DNA from: Circinella umbellata
Taxonomy: Eukaryota; Mucoromycota; Mucoromycetes; Mucorales; Lichtheimiaceae
Assembly: GCA_025093555.1 (NCBI GenBank)
Contig: JAIWNF010000002.1
Span: 186,001-250,000, forward strand
Reading direction: 5' to 3'
DNA: 64,000 nucleotides
Below, one piece after another: positions 36,201-49,535 of this stretch. Each line of letters begins with the position of its first letter. Position 1 is the first letter of the stretch. The position numbers were made by a program, and so were the translations under genes. The notes under the pieces were generated by a model. The model was not told where the DNA came from and searched no databases. It worked only from the letters and a program-made list of their open reading frames with translations.

Positions 36201-39200
36201 CTTTGTTGCTACTCAAACATAGTACTCAGATTATGGGGAAATTATATATAGATACGTAACACTGTGCAATATTATTGACTGTTATACTTACACAATGCAA
36301 AACCTTACAATTAATAAAGTTAAACGGATACAAATTCAACCAAGATAATTTATTGGTTTTTTTCTAATGAATCGCAGCCGAATTATTTCTCATGTTCGCA
36401 TGATTATTTCAACGTCGCAGAAATCCTTGTAGGGGCGCAATGTAAAGAATAATTTGGATGCGAATCATAAGAAAAAAATCAACATCATTATTCAATATTT
36501 GGTCACACACGCATAAATTAACAAAAAGAATATGTGGCTCGAATTTATTGGAAAAAAGAAACATTTTTTTTGGGGGGAAGGGGCGAAGGAGGATGCTGTT
36601 TACACAAAAGAAAAATTTTCTTCACCATCAAACAACCACCCAACTCTCAGCCCCTAAAAAAGAGAATTGTTTACAAACATTTTATGATCTTGCTTGTAAA
36701 AACGATGGATTTGAATAATGTTCTCGATAACGATAAATAATATTACACACTGTACAATATTACTATCGGAAGTTAAGTATTATCATATAATCATCAATGT
36801 AACCAAAAGAAAATATTTATTTTAATATTGTTATTGTAAATTAAACATACTTTTCAATAAGTTTTTGTAATGACTGCTTTAAAAATACAAGTGAAAAATA
36901 TTTAAACAATATATATATTGAATCTTTAATACAATCTGAACTGCATGTTTCTTCTTGTTACGTAGGACGAATATCTCGTGACCCCAAGGGTCGGTGCACT
37001 GTTGTGCAATAAAAAAAAATAGTGGATGATATTTGTACATACGACACACACAGCCTTAACTATCATAATTTTTGTGTCACTTTTTTCTTCATCCCAATTA
37101 CACAGAAAAACCAAAAACGATAGCTGTTTTGTAGTACCACAATTACAATTGCTGTATTCTTTGTGTGATGGCTGAGCATAATATTAAATATATTGTACTC
37201 TATTTTTTTTGTCATGCATTCTTCTTATTATTACTAGATAAAAAGAGAAATTTCGTCATCAACTTGGTTGTTCTTAAAAAGAGAAAGGAAAAGAAGCCAT
37301 TAGGTTATATTTTGCCACAGCAACTTGGTTTTGTTTATAATGAATTTGTTGGGGGACAGTATTATTATTTCACTATCAATTGCTAACTACTATAATTATT
37401 CCAACATTTTTTATAGTTGTTTCAACTCCCCCCCCCAAAAAAAAAGTCCTGCGCACCCCACTTTATACTTTTTACATATAGAATCAATAGGACATGTGTA
37501 GAAGAATAAATAATGATCAGCTTTCCAATTTTTTTAAAATAAGAATGATGACGATGAACAACCATAATAAGAAAATAAATTGGTTACATTAATAATAATC
37601 ACGATAATTGAATAATAGGTAATACTAATATCAGTGCTGCTATATATTAAATAAATATTACCGTCAGCTGGTTATCCGTAAATACCATTATACACCAGTA
37701 CCAATAATAATAACAAAAAAAACTCTGGTTATACATTAATGTCTTTTTTCTTTACAGTTGCATCTTTACAAAAACTGGTTATCTTTTGTTTGAACCTACA
37801 AAAGTACCCGAATTGAATAATAAAATATCTTTCTATATTTTATTCGTTATTATATTTAGTTTGTCCAACACACCAACGGATATTAATATATAAATACTAT
37901 ATACATAGGAATGAATACTATGGCCATATTAATAATAATTGTGATGATAAACTTCGTTTTCTTCTTTTTCTTATTTAGATATACGTAATCGAACAAATAT
38001 GTTTTTTTTATAATACTATGGACTTACTGCGTTACACTTAGTAAGTATTGAAAAGACTCATGAATATTAATTATATTTTCCCACCAGATCACTTCCCTCT
38101 CCCCCAATTGTTTTATTTTTCGTTATATGAATGCTGACTCTTTTATTTTATTTTTTGCTCATTGAGAAAGTCTTGGCAAAGAAATGCCGTTTTACGCTAT
38201 CACCATATAATTACCTTGTCATCAAAAAAAGCTCTAGATTAATTTTCGTATATTGAAAGATCTTAGAAATCCTGTTCTAGGATGAATAGCTTTCAGTAAT
38301 AAGTTGTATATACAATTTATCACTGACAGAACATTTTCTTCTTTTAAAACATACCTGTCTCAGACTTAAATATATTAATAAGTTCTTTCCCGTACATTTC
38401 TTTTCTCATCTCCCCCCAATCTTTTCTATATTTGCATAATCAGTTTATTGTCAATGCGTCAAAAAAAACCAACACGTTCGGGGTTTTTTATAGCCTACAT
38501 ACATATAACACACGTGATTAGTATATTTGACCCGTCTTAACAATTGATTGAAGAGAGAGAGTGTGTGAGAGAGAGACGATCAGAGCCTTTTACAGATCAT
38601 AACAATCTTGTTACTTATCTATCATGCTTATGGACATTATTGTTGTATATATGATATTTACAAGGAAACAATAAAAAAATAGAATGATTCAATGTTTTAA
38701 GATCCTTCACTTCTTAAACAAAAATTAATGGTAGTAATGTTAATCTTATATTATAAGTACTAATCTGTTAAGAGCCGCCGTAATTATATATTAGATTTAA
38801 CCACATTTTGAGGCAGAATAATCATATCATATTTATTACGTATATCATGCAGCAAACCTATGATTATTTACAATAAAGAGAAGGTTTCTTCTCAATGAGG
38901 CTCTCCCTTATAACTTATTGTATACTATGTCAATCAAGTGCTTGAATTGCCATTATTTTGCTTAAAATAGTTGTTTATGATTCATGTGTCCCTGATAAAT
39001 CAACTTCAACATGAAATCGATCATTAATGGTTCCTGCAGAAGGTTCTTCTTATTTGGGGATGAGAAAAAAAAACACACTAACATGTCGTCTATGAAGAGC
39101 AGGGGTTGTTTTATTTGGCAACAAAAGTAAATACATATGCATAACATTAAGTTATTAAACTGTTTTTTTTTAGTTCGTATTTTGTTGACACAAAATGTTA

Positions 39201-39585
39201 CAATCAAATTAAAACATTTTATTTACTTGAATTCATTATGAATAAACTTGTCGTTCATTTAATTCTTTACTATAAACAAGTTTCAGCCAACATAATACAA
39301 GATGGAGATAAATTCAAACTTAAAAGCATGTCAATACATCAAACATTTTTTTCTTTGTGTACATAATAATCGCCATATCAACAAGATCGTGTGTTTTTTT
39401 TTACGCCCTTGAAAAAAAATTCTTAATGTATGCCTCAAATTGAAACGCTTTTTTCCCAAGTGATCAACAAGTGATCCTTGTTGTGTTTTTTTTTGGGGGG
39501 GGGGATGGGAATAGATGATAAATACGTATGTATACGTGCAGCTAATAAGTATTTAGTTACAGGGTTTTTTCTCGTTTCATAGGTG
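32339..39585. other. Gene-poor region
   Basis: Over 7 kb of A+T-rich DNA with microsatellites and several C or G homopolymers (for example about 35060-35068). I find no supported gene. The minus-strand stretch 35743-35931 (EQCYNVLLKGVTLSCVNQQ...) has a non-random look and could be a decayed fragment of an element, but I recognise nothing. Positions 39491-39502 hold a G run just before the left end of the transposon at 39586. Confidence 0.45.
33253..33282. repeat. (AT)n microsatellite
   Basis: About fifteen AT units in tandem, followed by GTATATGTATGTATG. Confidence 0.9.
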
Positions 39586-41797
39586 GCTGATTTTCTTCAA
39601 CTTGGCGCTGGTTTATTTAAATATGGCGCGTGATGTATTTTTTGGTTTTTTTCAACCTGGCGGCTGAAATTGTTAGTGTGGCGTCAAGCATTTTATAATC
39701 TGGTTCCTCGATATCATTAGTATGCCTCCCATTGCTTTTTATTTGGCGGCTAACAACCCAGTGAGAAATAAAGATTCGAAATTAAGCTTCAACTTTTCTA
39801 TTTAATTATAAAGGAACAAATAATAGCTTTAAATATGAGAGCATAAAATCACTAAATAAACAGTAGTAAAGACTATGACATCGGTTCTTTAAGAATACAA
39901 TGTGAAAAAAAGTCTTTGCATGTCGTATCCATTCTTGACAGTCTCTAGCAGTAGCCAGGTATGCTGGCTGGATAATACGAGGTGTTAAAGAACCACTTGT
40001 AGTTAAGATCTCTCGATTGACACCGGCTTTTAGTTTTGACTAAATTCCTCCGTCGGATTCAGCACTGGTGAATATGGAGATAGATATAGTATATGGAGTC
40101 AATAATTTTCAATGGCACCCTTGACAATACTGCTATGATCAATGCTGACACTATCCATTATAAAGATTCGTCCACACATATAAATTTTTTCTCGAAATCG
40201 TATATAACAGTCTGCATAAATTGACAAAAATGATGCGCTCGTGTCCCAACTCTTCAGACTAAAAAATGCTCTTTGCCATCTTGCAGTTTCCTCTTCATTG
40301 ATGCAGTAACCGCTTGAAACTTTTTCAGCAAAAGATTTACAATTCCTCCCAGCCTAATGGCATTTGATATTTAAACGTTCACACCTCAGTTGTTGGAAAC
40401 CACTTCTTTGGCAAATTGGGCCTTTTTTTATCGACCAAATATTCGTCGCAAATGTAAATTGAATCTTGATTCGCTGATAAAGATACATTTCTCATAATTG
40501 ATGTTTTCCTTCTTCAGATTATTAAGTACTCGATTCATTCTTTTCTTTACTCTTTCTAGAGAGTTCGGGTAGCCCATGACTTCTTCTAGATTTTCATAGT
40601 AAGGCCACAGCATTTCACTGGAGTTTTTAAAAGACCACTTTGGGTGATCACCACTGTAAAATGTTGCTTGAGTGTTGCCGAAGGATTCTTGTCATATAGA
40701 TCTTGTAAAAACAGGGAGTGTTCATTCGCCAATAGGAGACAAGATTGTCCATGATTTTTAAATCAACTTGGCAAATAGGCTTCTTCATCTCGAAATCGTG
40801 CAAAATATCGCTAAGCATCCTTTCTGGAATTCAAAGTATGCGAGAGGCTTCAGCAGCATTCAAAGTTACATTTTGTATGAGATCAGTGAGCTCAACGATC
40901 TGCAACTCTGTATATCGCCTGTTTGGACCTATAAAGTATGACTTTCAAGTAGCCTAAATGTAACTGTTATGAAATGAGAAGCTATTCATCTTAACAACAT
41001 CCACCTCTTAGTTTTATTACTGCTTTTTTTTGGGTTTGTTACTGCGAGACTGTCTACGTTTTTTTTTTCGCCTGTGTTTGACCTTGATTCAGATTTTTGT
41101 TGCTGAGAAATATTTAGTGTATCTGTTTCTACTTCATAAACTTTATGCTGATATACGTATTACATATACTGTAAATCGAATGGTTTGTAGATGCTTTTAG
41201 CAATAAATTATATTTTTACCTTTTCTGAATCATTTGGTCGTTTTGTTATTGATATCAATGAGTATACACTGTCTTTTTCTGAATTAAATTCACTATTTAC
41301 GGTATGATATGGATTACCTTCTTTGATGCTTTCTTCCATAATCTCATGAACTTCTGGCTTATCACTTTCTTCTATATCATCTTCATTGATTTATAGTAGC
41401 TCTGATTCTTCAATATCCATTTCCTGCTTTTCATCCTCACGAAGCAAGAGAGTATAATACAAATTACAGAAAGAATATATAGTTATCAATAATTTATGAA
41501 AGAATGAAGAAAAAAGCAAATACTTCAGCTTTGCTTTCGTTAGTAAGAAAACAGGGTACTTATATCAAAAGATATAATACTTTTGCTGTTTCCTGAACTT
41601 TGATAGTGTATATAAGCGGATTGCTAGCCGCCAAATAAAAAAACAATGGGCGCCATACTAATGATATCGAGACACCAGATTGTATAAAATGCTTAGCGCC
41701 ACACCAAAAATTTCAGCCACCAGTTGAAAAAAACCAAAGCGACCATACGCGCCATGTTAACCCCCCCCCAGCGGCCAAGTTGAAAAAAGAAATCAGC
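39586..41797. mobile_element. Long-TIR Tc1/IS630-like transposon, element A (degenerate)
   Basis: The terminal inverted repeats are about 175-180 bp: 39586-39758 matches the complement of 41618-41797, with shared words such as GATATCATTAGTATG and TTTGGCGGCTA and several TTTTTTCAACYTGG-TGGCG motifs. Between them lies a minus-strand transposase relic. Outside the clear repeat, the left flank TTTTTTCTCGTTT resembles the left end of element B (44607), so the true end may be about 15-20 bp further left. Minor differences between the repeats (a C11 run in the right one) show decay. Confidence 0.75.
39895..41480 (-). pseudogene. Transposase relic inside element A
   Basis: Frameshifted minus-strand coding. 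An acidic N-terminal part (EDEKQEMDIEESELL..., about 41470-41300) is followed by a helix-turn-helix region near 40960-40745 (ELTDLIQNVTLNAAEASRIL), an intact stretch 40613-40428 containing LERVKKRMNRVLNNLKKENI and the first catalytic block YEKCIFISESRFNLHLRRIF, and then, near 40160-40060 in another frame, MDSVSIDHSSIV and YLSPYSPVLNPTEEF. FxDE, the D of (M)DN/S and LPPYSPxLNPxE are the DDE/D signature of the Tc1/mariner-IS630 group; here the first Asp is Ser (ISES), and stops break the frame, so it is inactive. Confidence 0.75.
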
Positions 41798-44606
41798 TGT
41801 GTACAAGAACATTATTATGACAGCAATCACATAAATCAACCTATCATAACTCAGTAACATAAAGAAGGATAGGATGTCTTTCGATTTGTGAGAAAAGCAT
41901 ATATAGAATTAAGTAAAATGAGTATTACTGGCGATTCTAATAATAATAAAGTTTAAACAGAAACTGGATAGCAAGCACGTTTGTAAAATTGTATATTTTG
42001 AAAGAAGATGGCTTCTTCTATCCGACGGTCGGTCTTAATATTTCGATTTGTTGTTACAGTATCGTTATTTATGTAGTATAAATTCAATTAATAAAATGTG
42101 ATACGACAACGATGACCCTAACAACAACAAGAATGCGTGCGTGCATGTGTATTAATACGTGGATAAATAAATAAAAACAAGAACAAGCCGCGGACTGGAT
42201 TTTTTTTTTTGGGGGGGGGAGAAAAGAGAAGGGGATTATTTACAAAGAGAGAAGGTACATGGAAAATGAAAGAGTGTTTTTTGTTGTTTGTGTTGGTGTT
42301 ATGATGAGTGACCCGAACTTTTTTTTTTTCTTGGCTGTAAAAAATAATCTGAGTTTTTTTTTTTTTTTTTCTCGATGAAAAAAAAAAAGTTTAAACAAGA
42401 ATAGTTATATCAGGATTGTAACACTTTGTGTGAGAATGAAGAAAGAGACATAAGTCAAATGTAGCCTCTTGTGATTCAGGACCAACATCATTACTTTACA
42501 GGATGTATGTTAGTATTATTATTTTTATGTTCTCCTAATTTCCACCCAAGGAAATTAGAGAGTGAATCCAGAAAACTTTTAACCTAATAATAAGAGGTGT
42601 TCATGATCACTTGTATATATAAATGAGTATGTAAATGCATCGAAGGCTGTATATAGAAATAAAACCATCAACAAACAGGAAACCATTCAGAAACCATAAT
42701 GGCAACAATTCAATTACGTAAAGATACTTTAATTTTGAGTTTTTTTTTTGTGTTATCTCTTTGCTTTCCACACTCGATTAAGCAATTAACAATTTTCCAA
42801 ATCATTTTATTGGGGGGACAATTAAAGGGAAGTGCATTATGTTCAAAAAAAAAAAAATAAGCGCAGAAACGGAGTACGTACAAGTTTTTAGATGAAGAAC
42901 ACAAAATGAAAGGGTAATAATAATAATAATAACAAAAGCAAAAAGTTCTAATTGTGTATCGATGAGATAAAAAGAACGCTAGCACCGATCAAGTTTTTTT
43001 TTTAAAAAAAAGCTAAATTAGGTTCATCATCATCAATCACATCTTGAACTGAGAAAAAAAAATGAAGGGGAGATGTATATCCTATATGAAAGGCTTTGTA
43101 ATTTATTAATAATACACCATAAAGCTGGCTAGCAATATATAGCACGGCCCAGTAAATAAAGAAATTTATCCAATCAAGTTAGCCCCGAAATACCTTTATA
43201 ACATTTGTAACTAAAAAAAAAAAACTTTTCTTTATGACGATGACCAACGAATTTGAATTTACAAGCTCAGAAAAAGAAATTAACGTCAACGTTGTAAATA
43301 TCGGGCATGGCTGCCGACTAAGCAAAAGCTTTCTAGTATAAACGGAATTAAATTTAAAGAAAGTATAGTAAATACTATACTAACATTATTATTACTCACG
43401 CCCCCCCTTCTCTTCTATAATCATCTCCTACCTCTCTCTTGTTTTTTTTTTATTGCACATAACTAATATGTTATTTGTTTCACCTGAAAATGATCAGCCG
43501 GATATAGGAGAACGCTCAGATAATAATAATAAAAAATTCCACAGCCTCAAATCTTACGATAAAAAAAAAAGTAAATAAATTGTAAGATGGTTGCACGATT
43601 GGTTTTTCTTGTGTACAATCAAATAAAATAACAAAAAGGGCCTTATTATAGTATATATGTATGTATACAATTTTATGTGCGCGCTCGTGCGTGCTATTTT
43701 ATTACTTATTACTTTATATTTCTTTAAGTTTCATACTAGAAAAACCAGATGATTTATATGGTGAAACAATACAAGTGACGATGTATATTTTTAAATTCAT
43801 TATTATCCCCTTTCCTCCTTATATATATATATGTGTATGTGTGTCTTTATCATATTATCATATTAATACTATATGATTTTGATTTATTATCATCGGCATC
43901 AAATATCACTATCATGTGTTGATTATTATAAAATATACATATGAACGAGAAAATAAGAATTTGGGGGTTGATGATAGATGGTAGATGAGGGATGATAATG
44001 ATTACGAACGGAGAGTTGATATATTATATGTATGATGAAAAAAAAAAAACTTTTACCTTTTGCGCGGAGAACGACAAAAAGGGGGTAGATATTAATAAGA
44101 GTATTATGGAAAGAACGAATGGGAAAACAAACCTTTCACAAAGAGAGCAGAGTAGCCAAAACAATGGTTGCGGGAACAAGATCAGGATCCTTTTTTAAAA
44201 GAGAGAGAAACAGAGAAAGGCTAGCCCAGTTGTTTTTTTTTTTTGGTATAACAAGGTTTTCCTCGATTAAATTATTCCCCTTTCTCCCCACTTTTTTTTT
44301 TAGAGACATAATCACCGATTCTATGTCACGCCCATGCACGCACACACGCGCACACAACTCTCACATTTTAACTACTATATAGTCTTTTCAATGAGAAAAA
44401 AGACCGGCGATTCGCACCATGAATAAAAAAATTATTTGTTTCTCTCTCTTTTTTTATAAAAAGTCTCCCCCACTTTATTAGTAACACAAGGTTATACAAA
44501 AAAAAAGAGCAAACCCGCCACATCATAATAAAGTCATACATCACACATATAACAAATCAATACTAATAAATAATAACAACAAAATATATTAGGTACATGA
44601 TTTTTC
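41798..44606. other. Intergenic between two long-TIR elements
   Basis: A+T-rich, low complexity, with homopolymer runs (T/G near 42200-42220, T near 42354-42370, C near 43400) and no recognisable gene. Short open frames translate to composition-driven Tyr/Ile/Phe-rich strings. Confidence 0.5.
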
Positions 44607-45070
44607 CTCGTTTTAGGCGGATGATTTTTTTCAACTTGGCGCTGGGTTTATTTTAACATGGCGCATAATGTATCTTTTATTTGATGCTTGGTTTTTTTCA
44701 ATTTGGCAGTTGATTTTTGGTGTGGCGTCAGGCATTTTAGGATCTGACGTCTCTTTATAAAATGATGTACTATCAACTCAACTCGTTAAATATTAGAATC
44801 TATGTAATAGTATAAGAAGTATATTTCATTCATTATGTAATAAAGGTTGATTTATTTTATAATCGCGCGTTAGAACCATAAAATCCATCACTATATCCAC
44901 AAACTAGTTTAGTATATCGTATGATCGAACTATCATGGACTGAACTATTAAAAATTAATGAAAATGTTTCGCATTGACATCCATTTTAAGAGGAATATTG
45001 CAGATGAAGGTAAGAAAGAATATAATGTTAATAGTACGTACGACTTTGGGAAGATGGACTTACCCATTGG

Positions 45071-45121
<51 letters not shown>

Positions 45122-47258
45122 TATAGTTCGACAAACAGCCATCGTTGCAAAAGAGCGTGCAGTGGTAAAGTCCAATGGTGACTCTTTAATATACTCCCCG
45201 CGACATTCATATATGGCCAAAGAGTCATTCTACTTGAGAAGTAATAGTAGGAAAGAAAAAGAAATAATAAATAATAAATAATAAAGTAGATTCAATTGTA
45301 TGGATACTTACCACCAATACAAGCAGTAAATTACATTTATATCGTTCACCTACAACGACTACTCTTTCAATATATGATAACGTCTCTCCTGAGCCCTTTT
45401 ACCTTAACTTCAATATATGATCATCATATGCTCACGGTCAGCCATTGCTCTTGAATCTTTTACGTCCTACCGATCTCCTGCACTACATATAAGTTATATT
45501 TTGATCTCCATATTACTCATTATCTCAGCCTGTATACTAATATCACCAATATCATTTGATAGCAAATAGCATCCTTATCCCTCTAACTCCCTATTTTACA
45601 CGCACATAATAACATTCTACACAGTGTTTTATGGACATCATTACTTGTCGCATCTTTTGTTCATCTTTTCATCTTTGTTTTTTAGACATAAATGTACTTT
45701 ATTGAATTGATACCATCCTAAGTGTGTATTTGTAACACTGTCTACTTGATTGATATATGCTTATTATCACCAGTAAATATATTATTTATAACTGATAAAA
45801 ATAACAATCTCATAACCAACATAGTAGACAAATAAAGATTCAAGATAAGTTATAGATCGACACCTGTATTAGCTCTAATCCATCATTCACAGGATGCAAC
45901 ATTACCGAGCAGTCTATTTTCAAAACTTTTACTTATCAACGATTTGCTTGTTTTTTTTTAAAAAATTATCTGAGCCATGTACTGGCAATCCATACACCAT
46001 GACCCATGGTGCCCACTTTACCATTAGAGACCCTGACATTCCGTTATACTCCGTGTGTCTCCCTCCTCAATCCATATTCATGGTATATCTGTATACCAAT
46101 TCTGGGGCTCAATCCAGAATATCCTAATAAAAATAATTTTTAATTTACAATAACATCAAGTGAAAGTTAAGTTACAAAAAGTTTTAGCTACGAATAGCAA
46201 ACAACATAATGCTAAGTTCTGCTTTGATAACGTAAGGTAACTTGTATGTATCAGAGATACATTATATGGTGTATCGACTTCATAAACGTCATCCACGGAC
46301 AAGCATGGAAATAACAGTGTAAGATATACAAGTAATTATTATGATCAGAAGAATTTTTAATAACTCATTCCATATAGCATACAAACTTTGATAAATGGTA
46401 AAAGTCAATTTCACAACCCATCTTCCGCGGAATATGTCAAAGCAACAGTAGCAGCAAGATGAATTGCCTCTACTACCACCAGGAGATAACCATCGGAACA
46501 GCAAGGATAGGTGGTCCAGCGGTGTAGATTGTTCACAACAAAGTGTAGTCATGCCTTACAAAGTCCTTCAGCATGAGTACACTTTTTTTTCATATTTTGG
46601 CCGAGATAGTTGTGTTGGGCAATGCATACTTGTTATTGTTTAACTATATAAATTACATCAAAAAAAGTTGATACAATATACAATTAGCTCAACAAAAAAA
46701 GTACATACAATACCATACACACAATGATATATTCCTATTCCTTTCGATCGAGAGGTATGACATTAAGAGAGAATCCCAATCAATGAAGTAATGATGGGAA
46801 ATATTTTAGAATGGCGAAGATCCTAATTGTCCAAAATAGGAAAAAATAGCTGAACGGTAAGAAGTTGACTCTGCAGGTAGTGAAAAAAACAAGTGTAAAA
46901 TATATATTCTTCATTATAATACCACAAATAAAAAATACCTTTGGTATACTCATTAATATCATTCGTGTCATGTTCATATTCTAATACATTTCTATTACTA
47001 CTTATTCTACTAAACTATTCTGTGGTTATAGTGATAGATTCTATGGTTGTAACGCGCAACTATAAAATAAATTAACTTTCTTATACTATTACATAGATTC
47101 TAATATTTGACGAGTTGAGTTGATAGTACATCATTTTATAAAGAGACGTCAGATCCTAAAATGCCTGACGCCACACCAAAAATCAACTGCCAAATTGAAA
47201 AAAAACCAAAAATACATTATGCGCCATGTTAAAAAAACCATCCGCCAAAAGACGAGGG
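44607..47258. mobile_element. Long-TIR element B, related to element A
   Basis: 44607-44816 and the complement of 47080-47258 match almost base for base over about 180-210 bp (shared words include ATGATGTACTATCAACTCAA, GGATCTGACGTCTC and TGTGGCGTCAGGCATTTTA). The outer ~100 bp (CAACTTGGCGCTGG, AACATGGCGC, TTTTTTCAA-TTGGCAGTTGATTTTTGGTGTGGCGTCA) are homologous to the TIRs of element A, so the two belong to one family. The right repeat has lost about 20 bp near its outer end. The 2.26-kb interior has no transposase I can recognise. Its near-identical repeats suggest a more recent insertion than element A. Confidence 0.72.
45070..45120. repeat. (TA)n(GA)n compound microsatellite
   Basis: About ten TA units passing directly into about twelve GA units, inside the interior of element B. 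Confidence 0.9.
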
Positions 47259-48173
47259 TAAAAAAAAGAAGTTCCAAAAAATTCTTTCTCTCCGATATAT
47301 CATAACAATAATAATAATAATAATAAAAAAACCCCCATATATGTATGAATAAAAACTGGTCTAGAAGTTTTTACATATGTTATAAAACTATTTGAGGATC
47401 AACGATCAAAATATTTTTTTTTCTTTGTTGTCGTTAGTAGTAATTGTGGCGTTGTGTATATAATAATAAAATGTTGTTGTTGGGGGGGGAGGAAGGAGGA
47501 ATGAAAAAGCAATCATGCTCCTGATACATTGGTAATCACATAGTTCTCGGAACTCATTAGAATAATAATAATAATAATAATAAACTTCCACATTAAAATG
47601 ATTAGATGAACATTTTTATTTACTTTCATTATTATTATTATTGTTATCATAAGCAATTTATTCTCCCTTTTTTCTTTACTCTGTAAGTTAATAACGACTA
47701 AAAAATTTTCTTCTTCTTTCATTCCTCCCCCCAAAAAAAGAAAGATGGTTCATGTTATTTAAATTATTTTTTTTTATTATATATTAAGCCAACTAAACCA
47801 TAAGTTATTTAGATATATGAATATAAAAGAAAAAAAAACTCCCTTTAAATTCCCTTTAAAATTGAATATTATTAATACTATTATTTATAAGTGAGAACAC
47901 AAAGAATAGTCTTATGAATAATCATCCTAAACTTCTCCTCTTAATTATTGCTTTTTTTTTTTCAATCTATCGTTCCTCCCCCAATCTTCTATTTGCGACC
48001 CCAAGAAAATATTGTTGGATAAGAATGATCTAAATAAAGGTTTAGCGAAACGGAAAATCGCATGGTTGTACAAACAAACATGACGTTTGTGCGCAAAGTA
48101 ATATGCACGTGGATGGAAAGTGGATTGGGTCAACTGAAAAAAAAAAGAGAGTTTTAGTTATTTTATAATATAA

Positions 48174-48176
<3 letters not shown>

Positions 48177-48211
<35 letters not shown>

Positions 48212-48285
48212 GTGTGTGTGTATGTGTGTGATGTGGTGTGAAAGGACACACACACACACGCTTATTATTATTATTATTATTATTA
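48177..48285. repeat. Compound microsatellite: TA, TG, CA, ATT runs
   Basis: Successive tandem runs: (TA)n to 48207, (TG)n at about 48211-48239, (CA)n at 48247-48259 and (ATT)n at 48263-48285. The TG and CA runs are mutually complementary and could form a hairpin about a short loop. Confidence 0.85.
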
Positions 48286-48659
48286 ACATATGCAAAAACA
48301 TGAAAAAAGAAGTGCTATAATAAATAAATATAAGCAGAAAAGCACAAGCTCACTTTTAAAAAAAAATTGCTCCAAGACACGTGAGTATATAAACATCAAC
48401 GGCCCTTTCTATTAACCATCCACCCCAAAAATGAAAGATTATGAGTTTTAATGTGTGTGAAATATTCAAGTGAGTTGCAAAATGGAATTTGAATTATAGA
48501 ATGATGATATATATTTATATATAAATATATTATATTATACATCAAAAACCCTTATATATTATATGATAATAATGATAATAATAATATATATTTGTACAGA
48601 TTGATTTTTGTATTACAACAACAAATCTATATCTGCTAAAATGGTAATCCTGTCGATCG

Positions 48660-48664
<5 letters not shown>

Positions 48665-48706
<42 letters not shown>
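48665..48706. repeat. 42-nt homopolymer A tract
   Basis: An uninterrupted A run, the longest in the window. No retroelement could be recognised upstream of it. Length in assemblies of such tracts is unreliable. Confidence 0.9.
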
Positions 48707-48709
<3 letters not shown>

Positions 48710-49535
48710 GGGTGTGGTTTCACCGCATGCATCATCATCATCATCATTATCAAAGCATATAAACCAACAACAAGATTTAACAAAAAAAAAAGGTTTAGCG
48801 GGAGTCATTTACACAAAAGAATCAAAGAAAAAATTGATTTTTTTTTGGGGGAGAGGGAATGGGGGGGAGGACTGATTATGAAGTTGGGTAAGAGGGAAAA
48901 ATTAACAAGTTTGTTATATATAAGTTTTGGATGTAAGACAAAGGGAATCCCGATAGATTTTTTTAGACAGGATAATAATCATTATTATTACACATAACAT
49001 AAAAAAAAAGAACTTAGAACATTGCGCCGATCTTGTAATCTTTTTTGCTGCTCCGCGAGTAGGACAAATACATACAAAAAAAAAGTTTGCACATACATAT
49101 CCCGCATTTGGAACAGCGCTAAAAAGTCCATTTTGGGTAGGTGATTTTGAGTATGACAGCTCCTTCAACTTCCTGCTCTACTTACTCCCTCTAATAAGTT
49201 ACATTCACTTAAATGATTACTACATTAAAACTATATATGTATTATATGTAATAATAATAATAATAATAAAAAAAGAAAAAGTTTGTTATTTTTTTAAATG
49301 TATATGTACAAAAAAGATGATTGGAAAAGTTTTATTATATATACAATGGATTGTTCCGGTTTATATCTAGAAGATTGTAAATAATAAATCTCTTTGGTTT
49401 GTGTATGGTTGAAATATGCTTTTGCTTGTATGATTATTGTCTGTCTTATATGTATTATGAAGAGGGGGAAAATGTATATGTAAAAGTATGTTATGTATGA
49501 ATAAAAGAGATAAAAAAAAGAATGTAGGAAAAAAT

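Larger units (their letters stand above)
47259..49535. other. Intergenic with clustered simple repeats
   Basis: Contains an AAT run near 47310-47326 and 47563-47581, the (TA)n-(TG)n-(CA)n-(ATT)n block at 48177-48285 and a 42-nt A tract. No gene is supported. The right end is the 3' flank of the minus-strand cyclin gene. Confidence 0.55.

Noticed and set aside
44958..45281. A 107-residue frame inside element B
   Set aside because: Its centre is translated TA/GA microsatellite (YIYIYRERERER); the flanks are not recognisable, so it is not annotated as a gene.
48608..48997. A 129-residue frame across the 42-nt A tract
   Set aside because: The translation is a lysine homopolymer with random flanks; no support for coding.
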